Below, piece after piece: positions 56,789 through 64,000 of a DNA stretch of 64,000 nt. This stretch comes from Caenorhabditis remanei (taxonomy: Eukaryota; Nematoda; Chromadorea; Rhabditida; Rhabditidae): positions 6,386,001 to 6,450,000 of the forward strand of contig NC_071331.1 of NCBI RefSeq assembly GCF_010183535.1, read 5' to 3'. The notes below the pieces were generated by a model, which saw nothing but the letters and a program-made list of their open reading frames with translations, did not search any database and had not been told where the DNA came from. The number at the start of each line of letters is the position of its first letter. Positions within the stretch are counted from its first letter, which is position 1. Made by a program: the position numbers and the translations under genes.

Positions 56789-57299
56789 GGGGGTACTCGA
56801 TTTTAGAACTCGGAAAGATAGAACTGCAACAAAATAAAACTGTAACAATATAGAACAGACAAAAATAGAACTGAACAAAATGGAACTGCGACGAAATGGA
56901 ACTGCTACAAAATAGAACTCTAGTTCGAATGCAGCGCGTTTGCATTCGCTACTTTTTAGAACAATTATAACCAATTTTCGAGGAGAAAAGTCGACTAAAA
57001 ACACTTATTTTATGAAGATAAAGTCTTTGTCTATTTAATAGTCTACAAAAAACCAGACTTGTCACGGGCCGGCCCGATTTTTGACAAGTCTGCAAAAAAC
57101 TGTATAAAATTATATTAGATAAGCCCAATAAGCATTTTCAAAACCAGTGGTAGAGTTCTATTTTGTAGCAATTCTATTTCGTTCAGTTCTATTTTGTGGA
57201 ATTCTATTTTGTAACAGTTCTATTTTAGTCAGTTCTATATTGTTACAGTTTTATTTTGTCGCAGTTCTATCTTTCCGAGTTCTAAAATCGAGTACCCCC
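56789..57299. mobile_element. Same TIR element in copy D, uninterrupted (511 bp)
   Basis: Ends and subterminal arrays equal those at 34938-36929. The middle holds a 39-bp mini-element (57054-57092) and the empty target AAATTATA at 57107-57114. Confidence 0.82.
57054..57092. mobile_element. 39-bp mini-element, copy D
   Basis: Same as 35203-35241, with both ends intact and CAAAAAAC on each side. Little more than two fused termini remain. Confidence 0.75.
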
Positions 57300-58496
57300 A
57301 CAATTGGAACAATCAAAAAATTAAAGATTCGAATTTAGGAACATTCTGAAACATACTAATTTTGCGATTAGAGTCAGTAGGTTTATCTAGTTCAACACAA
57401 AATTTCCCTGTTCCCACTATTTCACATATGTACAATGGAACCAACTTTGAATTAATCCAGTATTCCTCTACTATGATTCCAAACACGTCGCTAAAATTCT
57501 TAAAAAGAAAACATTTTAAAAAGAATGAGTAAATAATCGATTAAATCACAACTTTCTCTTGAAGTTCATTGCCGCTAATAAAAAATCAAGGGGAATTTCA
57601 GGTGCAGCGCTTACGTTAAGCTCCGCCCACAACTTCCTGCCGCACTTGCGCGTTTTTCAAATTTTTTTGAGAATCCTTGTCGAAAATTTATTTTTCCAAC
57701 CAAAAAAAAGTTATTAATTCAAATTTACAAACATTCTGAAACATACTAAATTTGCGATAAGAGTCAGTAGGTTTATCTATTTTGTTCTCCCATTTCCCTG
57801 TTCCCACTTTCTCAGATAATGGAATCGACTTTGAATTATACCATTATTTGTAGTAAAAATGAAGTTCAAATTCAAAAAGAAGGAAGAGGACCCATCATGA
57901 GTTTTGAGCTATGTCTCCCCAGCTCGTTGACACCAAACAGAGGTTAGAGCTCATTCTCATTTTGTATTTATAAGGTTTATGACGTGACTTCTGGGTAGGA
58001 AATAGAAATAACGGCTAGGAAACGACAGGATAAGGAGGAATATGAAGGATTGAGATATTTTTTTGTGTGAATGTTTTTTTTCATTATATTTGGCTAAGTA
58101 TCATTAAAATATCCACCGATTCATAGTGACTATATGAAACATGAAAATCTTGAAAAATAATTTATGACGAATCGTTGCAGCCAACCCAGCTAGATTACAA
58201 CAAATCCAAACTAACTCAACCCAAATCCAGAAACCAATGCCCAACAAACACAAAAAAGAGAGGGAGAGAGAATTAAAGAAGACATGAAAAAGACAGATTG
58301 AATTGCATTGAAAGCAGTCATTTCGAAATTTGAGAGGATCTAACCAGAACTTCCTTTTTTAGGAGAAAAGAACGAGAGGATGAACTGGAAGAAAAGAGGG
58401 GGAAATGGGTTGGACTTTGAACATTTGGATAGAATTTTTGAGTGAGTGGGATGGGGAGTGGGGGATTGCAGTTTCAGAGAAAAAATGTATAAAACC

Positions 58497-59218
58497 AAGG
58501 CTGTTGAAAATCGCGGCCGGCCGCGGCTTTTTTCTTAAAAATCTCAAAAAGCCGCGGCTTTCTAGCATATCAACTGAAAACATGACTAGATATGCTTTTG
58601 ACTTATTGGTACAAATCTGACAACCAGGGTTCGATGCCCACTCGTGGCAAAACTTTTTTGTTTTTTGTTTTTGACTTTTTGGTGCCAATCTGACAACCAG
58701 GGTTCGATCCCCACTCGTGCCAAAACTTTTTTGTTTTTTGTTTTTGACTTTTTGGTAACAATCTGATCACCAGGGTTCGACCCCTCCGGTGTCAAACTTT
58801 TTTTCATTTCATTTCTTGCTTTTTGGTATCATTCTGAAACCATTTCAGAACAAAAAAAACATTTTTAGATTACAAGTGTCTCTTTTCAGAACAGTCCTTC
58901 TCCGAAAAAGCAACTTTGGTCTTCAGATTTTTACCAAAAACCAAAAATGAAATGAAAAACAGCTTTGACACCAGTGGGGTCGAACCATGATTTTCAGATT
59001 GGTACCAAAATGTCAAAAACAAAAAACAAAAAAGTTTTGGCACGAGTGGGGATCGAACCTCGGTGGTCAGATTTGTACCAAAAAACAAAAAAACCAGCAA
59101 AACTTTTTTCAAAAACGACAAAGTTTTGCAACTTTGAAAAAAAAGCCGCGGCCTCGGCCTCGGCCGGCCGCGGCTTTTTCATTTTTTTCTTCTCGCGGCC
59201 GGCCGTGCGACAGCCTTG
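58497..59218. mobile_element. 722-bp hairpin element, (C)AAGGCTGT ends, 8-bp target duplication
   Basis: ATAAAACC repeats at 58489-58496 and 59219-59226, and module B (45470) runs through without it. Just inside both ends lie GCGGCCGGCCGCGGC blocks. Further in, three direct copies of CCAGGGTTCGAYCCC with CACTCGTG, TTTTTTGTTTTTTGTTTTTG face two inverted copies at 58970-59065. hAT-type by ends and duplication length; no transposase. Confidence 0.9.
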
Positions 59219-59784
59219 ATAAAACCGAAAGGTTGATCAGCATTGGATTGTGGAAAACTGACTCAATAGAGATTTCGATTTTGGTAATTACCTTATTATC
59301 AATCTACTGACATCAATCTTTTTGTCAGCGCTTAGATTTTAAAATCGAAACGGAAAAGTTTTTGATACTACAATCAAATTAACTGACAAAAAGCAGGAAC
59401 TGGTTCGCTCAAATTATTATAAACCCGAATCTCCAACATTTTCCAGAATCCAAACACAAAGTACTCTCTAATACTTGAAAGTCCGGTCCGTCAACCCCAA
59501 AAGATGGATAATTGAGTTATATTGTTCTGGTTTAAGAGATCAGAGAACACTATCCGGATGTTCATCTTTTTCTCAGAATTCTATGAAGAGATAGAGAAGA
59601 GAGCACATTTGAGAATGTCTAGAGATTTCATTAATTGTATGACTCAATTAATGAAATTAGTGGATGGAATTGGGGGAGTATTGTAATTTGACTGAAATTA
59701 GGATGAGCAGAGATTGAAATAGATTAATGATACGAAATGACACATCAAAATGTTAATAGCTTGAGAAATTTTAGGAAACAGTTT

Positions 59785-59792
59785 TGAAACAG
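59785..59792 (-). promoter_or_regulatory. Ruby motif core, module D
   Basis: Exact core. Candidate first U at 59749 after CAT. A second GAAACAG lies 10 bp away at 59775. Confidence 0.42.
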
Positions 59793-59897
59793 TAAGAGAA
59801 TGATGATATAATGCATCTGTCACGTGACGTAACTGTTGGAGAGAAATTACCAATAAATGTTTTATTTCATGTCAGTAATGTATTTTATTTTGAGACC

Positions 59898-59905
59898 CTG
59901 TTTCA
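59898..59905 (+). promoter_or_regulatory. Ruby motif core, module D
   Basis: Exact core. Candidate first U at 59938 after TAG (+33). Confidence 0.38.
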
Positions 59906-60478
59906 AAATGGATCATGACACACGAATTATTATTTAGTATGTGTTGGATACAATATGGAGTACAAATGGATCAAACCAAAATTTGAAATTTTGACAGAAC
60001 TTGATGGGAAACTTGAAAAATCAACAAAACTTTCCGAATGTTGAGCACATGAACTAAAAAAAGTCACTACCCATAGTCTAAAACAAATTTTTTAGTAAGA
60101 TGTTCTGAAACGCAAAACATTTTTTGGCAGTTTCACCCCGATCAATTATGAGAATAGTATACAAACTAAACTGATCCATTCTTCTTTAAAGTTCTTATAA
60201 AAACCGAAATTTCAAATATGTTTCTTTCATGCCGTCACTTGAAAAAGCAACAAATCATCTTGATTTCTGACAAAGTGACAAATTTTTTCTCTCCTTGTCA
60301 ACATAGCAATTATGTCAAAAGTATTATGTCAATGTTTCCAAGAATAGAATGACAAAGTGACATATGTTTTAATGTCATTGAGATCAAATTTCCAATACAG
60401 ATATCAGAATTGTGAAAGCTCCCAAGTTTAAAATGCCAAGAATTTCATCAGTGTGTCAAGCATCAAAAATGAAACATT

Positions 60479-60486
60479 TGAAACAG
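60479..60486 (-). promoter_or_regulatory. Ruby motif core, module D
   Basis: Exact core. YRNT only at +32. Confidence 0.35.
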
Positions 60487-60649
60487 GCGAGAAGATCAAA
60501 TCACTTGTCCAAAACTGGGTTTTATCCGTTCTTGTTCTAGATTGAGCAGAGTGATATGAGATTGATTGATTTATTTATTTGAAGGACTTTCACCACTTAT
60601 ACAAATAAGAAAAAAAAGAGACAGTTATAATTTAAAAGTTATAGTGTTT

Positions 60650-60819
60650 AAGTATTAAAAAGGGTTCCACAAAATTAAAAGAAATTAAAAGATATTCTCC
60701 ATTCAGCAATTCACAATCGCTAGTTTCCAAGACGTCATCTTCTGTTGCTGTCGGCTCTATTTTCAGCTCATTTAGCAGATATTTTCGGCAACCCACACAA
60801 GTAAATACATCATTTTTGT
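60650..60819 (-). pseudogene. CxxC terminal exon, copy 6
   Basis: Reads KNDVFTCVGCRKYLLNELKI, then EPTATEDDVLETSDCELLNG and stays open beyond. The end is unclear. Confidence 0.4.
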
Positions 60820-60927
60820 CTGCAGAAAATGCAATTCAATTAAGTGTCTGACTATTTTTATATTACAATTGAATTGAAGAGCGAGGGATTCAAATTCGAA
60901 CCTTTAGAATGGGAAATAAAAGTATAA

Positions 60928-60935
60928 CTGTTTCA
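60928..60935 (+). promoter_or_regulatory. Ruby motif core, module D
   Basis: Exact core. Candidate first U at 60975 after TAA. No MITE beside it, unlike the copy at 41573. Confidence 0.42.
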
Positions 60936-61052
60936 AAAGGTTTATATTACTGAAGACCTCTGATAAACCTTTAATGAGTCTCAGATACACCGTTCTAATT
61001 TATTTCTTTCATTTCAGGTAGATTCATAACATTTTTGTAGTGGCAAAGGTTA

Positions 61053-61511
61053 CCATAAAAACTGTATTTGAGGTGCCCCTCAATTTGAAGTGCCCCTCTA
61101 ATAGTGGTGCCCTCCGACGGACCCTTTAAACAATAGAGTTGCACCCTCTAATTGAGGTGTCCCTCTAATACAGTTGCCCTTTAGCGAATTACACTTTTCT
61201 CTAATATCATCATTGACTGACTCCGAACTGTTCTCTCACATTACTATTTCGGCATTTTTGTTGTTAAAAACGTAGTTTGCAATGAAAATTCAAGATTTTC
61301 TCCGTTTTTATTGTAAATGTTCGATGAATTCGGCATAAAAAACTGTTGAAATCAAACAAATTCAAGAGATAGTTGGGTATCGAGGTCAGGCGAATTCGTT
61401 GACGAAAAATAGAGGTGCACCCTCTATTTGAATTGCCCCTCTAATAGAATTGCACTCCGACGGACCCTTTGAACAATAGAGTTGCATGCACCTCAAATAC
61501 AGTTTTTACGG
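61053..61511. mobile_element. 459-bp TA-flanked MITE, CCRTAAAAACTGTATTTGAGGTGC ends
   Basis: Left CCATAAAAACTGTATTTGAG and right CTCAAATACAGTTTTTACGG, with TA on both sides. Inside, GCCCCTCTAATA-like units and CTCCGACGGACCCTTT recur in both halves. Related by its ends to 41349-41569. Confidence 0.85.
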
Positions 61512-61583
61512 TATTCAGGAATTGTAAGCATTTGAGTTGAATTTGCAAGGTCCTGAACAATAGATTTTATCATTGATTTTTTT

Positions 61584-61690
61584 CATACTTGCAAGATTCA
61601 TGCCCGGATTTGAATTTTTGAATTTTTTCACTAGAATTTTTTCTTCAACAATTTTTTTTCTGAACATTTTCCAATTTTTTTTCGGAAATT
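61584..61690. mobile_element. Left part of CATACTTGCAAG-type MITE, copy D
   Basis: Matches 41875-41990 but has lost the GGCCCGGCCCGA stretch, so it is the more decayed copy. Confidence 0.5.
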
Positions 61691-62033
61691 TCGGAATTTC
61701 TGATTTCCGTTCCGCACATCCCTGGTCACATTATACAAAAAATTTAGTTGAAAATAGGGAACTTCCAAGACGAGAATACTGAAGTTAAGATTTTGCACAT
61801 TTATTAAATTCCCGAAACATAACTTATTTTTTAAAAATGATTTGTAATTTCACACGTGTTTTTATGTTGACATGGAGAATGTTTGAGACCACATCACATC
61901 TTTTCTACTTTCTAAGAAATTAAATTCAGTTTGCGCATTTTCCCTTCGATTTCAATCAAATCGATATAAACATAACATTCGAAAAAAAGGCAAGAATATT
62001 ACATTCCAAAAATTCAAAACTTCACTTTAAATG

Positions 62034-62041
62034 TGAAACAG
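62034..62041 (-). promoter_or_regulatory. Ruby motif core, module D
   Basis: Exact core. Candidate first U at 61998 after TAA. Module B has GGAACAG at the matching site. Confidence 0.42.
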
Positions 62042-62051
62042 TAAATTTTTT

Positions 62052-62059
62052 CTGTTTCA
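62052..62059 (+). promoter_or_regulatory. Ruby motif core, module D
   Basis: Exact core, back to back with 62034. The CAAT start present in copy B has become AAAT. Confidence 0.35.
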
Positions 62060-63049
62060 GCAGTTCAATTTCTGATCAATCATTCATGATTCAAATATGT
62101 AGAAGTGTCATCGCGATTGCCTTGCACAACTCATTTGTAGTTCGGTATTTTTAATTTTTGTAAGAATTAGAATGTTCTGCAGATTATAACTAGAATACTT
62201 GGTGTTGTAGCCTCCTATGTCTGCAAAATAGCCACTTTTAACAAGCATGTGGTTAATCTTATTTCAAATAAAAAATTCTAATTTGAAAATTCTAATAAAA
62301 AATTTTAATCTCATTTTGAGTTATTTCAAAAAGAACAGTTTCATTTATTCCGCATGAACAAAATTCGAAACTGCCAAAAGTTTGAGACTAAGGAAAGTTA
62401 AATACTTTTTTCATCGGTGCCCGAGATCCCTAAAAACGCGTCAACGTTAAATTTTTAGTAATTATTTTTTGCCCAATTTTATGATTATAACAACAACTAT
62501 ATATGTATCAGAGCTGTGCGGAATTCCTTCCTTCGACTTCCTTTTTCCTTCTTCCTTCGTCCATTTTGAAAATTTTACTTCGTTATTCTTTCTTCTTTCT
62601 TCCCTTTTCAAAAATTTTACTTTCGCAAAAATGTGTACTCATTTTGTAACACAATTTTCTGAAATTTTTCGAAAATTTAGAGTAAAAATGCTTAAATTAT
62701 CATACATATTTACCTTTTTATTGAATTTTGAATTTTTATTCGAAAACTTTTTTTTCAAAAAATTTCCAAAAAAAACCTCAAAATTTCAAAAAATGTTTCA
62801 AAACGGGCCGAGCGGCCGGCCCGTGACAAGTTTGATTAATTCAGTTTCATTAGAGAAATCCAATTGACACTCTAGCGAAAGTTTAAAGAACGCTTTAAAA
62901 AGATCTACAAAATTGGAAACGGTGAGAATACATATACTCATCATAATGGCTCACAAGTGTCAAACTTGATGCACTTTATTAAAATGTTGAACTATTGTAA
63001 AAAAAAAGATTTCAACAAGTTCTTATATTCACATATTTTTATAATTTGG

Positions 63050-64000
63050 TGCAACGATATGAGAACTTCTACTTTTATCGCATTGTATCGACGACACTCA
63101 TGCTCGATAAAGCGGTGTATCAACATGCAACAACAAAGCAGCGAATTGAAAACAAGCGCACTTCATTTCAGTATTCACCTTCAGACCCGTGCTATATGCA
63201 ACCCAACCGTATATTTTGGAAAAGTTTGGAGCAAAAGAAAATGCAGGTACGGTTAGAGTTCTGAAATACACTAAAACAATTCCTGAATTCAAGTATTACT
63301 CATTCTCAACCTTCTATTTCAAAATATTCATAACTATAGGAATCCCTCCAGACAGTAATAAAGAATATGAAATATAAATTATTGAAAGTGGATATTCCAC
63401 CTCTAGAGACACGTGGGGCGGTTGCACGAAAACTATTTCTTATCCATTTTTCCCCACAAAACTAAGAAACAGAAAAACTCTCCCCTATCAATACTATGAA
63501 TGGAGACCTGATCAAGCCCCTCACGGTAGGGAGGCGACAGACCAGGTATTTCTCTCTATATACAGTCGATACATTCGAAGTATTGCTGAAAGCTTCACTT
63601 TAGAATTTTTTCCTGTCTTATTGGTTACTTTTCTGTTTCATGAATTTAACATGTGAATGTAACTGTAACAATTTTATTGGTTTCATGACGGCATAAAATT
63701 CCATAATAATCTGAACGAATTCAGTGAGTTCCACATCAACATTGAAACTTTTGGTCATTCACTCATGATGAGATGACTATATTCGTATTTTACCTCAGAT
63801 TTGGATGTGTCCAGAATGAAGCTCAGTTATTAATTGGAAATTGGATACTTTAAAGAACAGTGAAACATCGATATTTTCGGATAGTTTGCCTGCTCCAATG
63901 TCAGCTTTTCTTCAAAGATTTAAAGCTAGAAGTTCTTAAAACAGGAGATGACAAAACGTAATTTAAATCGGATCATTTTCGTCAGAATCTGCTTGTCATC
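63050..64000. repeat. Duplicated module, partial copy E, runs off the window
   Basis: 63120-63250 matches copy B at 43405-43530. 63550-64000 matches A, B and C from the ATTGCTGAAAGCTTCACTTT anchor onward. Confidence 0.75.
63633..63640 (+). promoter_or_regulatory. Ruby motif core, module E
   Basis: Exact core. Candidate first U at 63678 after TAT, as in module B. Confidence 0.4.

Larger units (their letters stand above)
55145..62500. repeat. Duplicated module, copy D
   Basis: 55145-57965 is close to identical with 33300-35263 plus 36745-37590 of copy A, so that part was copied recently. The rest follows the A/B order more distantly. It provides the empty site for the 35264 insertion. Confidence 0.88.

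Noticed and set aside
58620..59065. tRNA genes suggested by GGTTCGATCCC boxes
   Set aside because: No A box or cloverleaf at the right distance, and the boxes repeat inside a hairpin transposon.

Overview
The window looks like nuclear DNA of a Caenorhabditis-type nematode. It is AT-rich and its splice acceptors read TTTCAG or TTCCAG. Terminal-inverted-repeat (TIR) transposons with 8-bp or TA target duplications are common. The 8-mer CTGTTTCA is strongly over-represented; in C. elegans this is the core of the Ruby motif, the promoter of type I 21U-RNA (piRNA) genes. I found no bacterial-style operons or Shine-Dalgarno sites, so most long open frames here are chance or repeat-derived.

Region 1-27,851 holds one long minus-strand gene that I reconstructed from splice sites and phase. 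Eight coding exons (59, 305, 98, 97, 176, 84, 150 and 345 nt) join without a stop into 438 codons and run off the left edge. The protein starts in a Ser/Pro-rich tract, continues through a Gln/His-rich and low-complexity stretch, and reaches a BED-type zinc finger. Its introns are large, and intron 1 is about 13.9 kb. They contain many Ruby cores on both strands, a 1.5-kb near-perfect foldback, a second palindrome family, a degenerate tRNA-Leu-like sequence and several miniature inverted-repeat elements (MITEs). Region 27,852-33,300 is the 5' flank, with no recognised gene.

Region 33,300-64,000 is a direct tandem array of four and a half diverged copies of a 4-10 kb module: A 33.3-43.3, B 43.3-50.0, C 50.0-54.3, D 55.1-62.5 and E 63.05-64.0 kb. 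Comparing copies gives empty sites that define several insertions to the base: a 1,473-bp element carrying a spliced galectin-like frame, an older element around it with about 17-bp subterminal repeats, a 722-bp hairpin element, a 528-bp solo LTR, a 59-bp mini-element and three TA-flanked MITEs. Each full module carries Ruby cores and one or two copies of a minus-strand terminal exon with a CxxC motif, which stays open in nearly all six copies although no intact gene surrounds it.

I counted about 57 exact Ruby 8-mers by eye, against roughly 2-3 expected for this base composition. Most have a YRNT start-like tetramer about 33-41 nt downstream. My reading is that this is a type I piRNA cluster sitting in the introns and 5' flank of a BED-finger transcription-factor gene and extended by segmental duplication. 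The gene model and repeats are read directly from the sequence. The piRNA assignment rests on the known C. elegans motif and needs small-RNA data.
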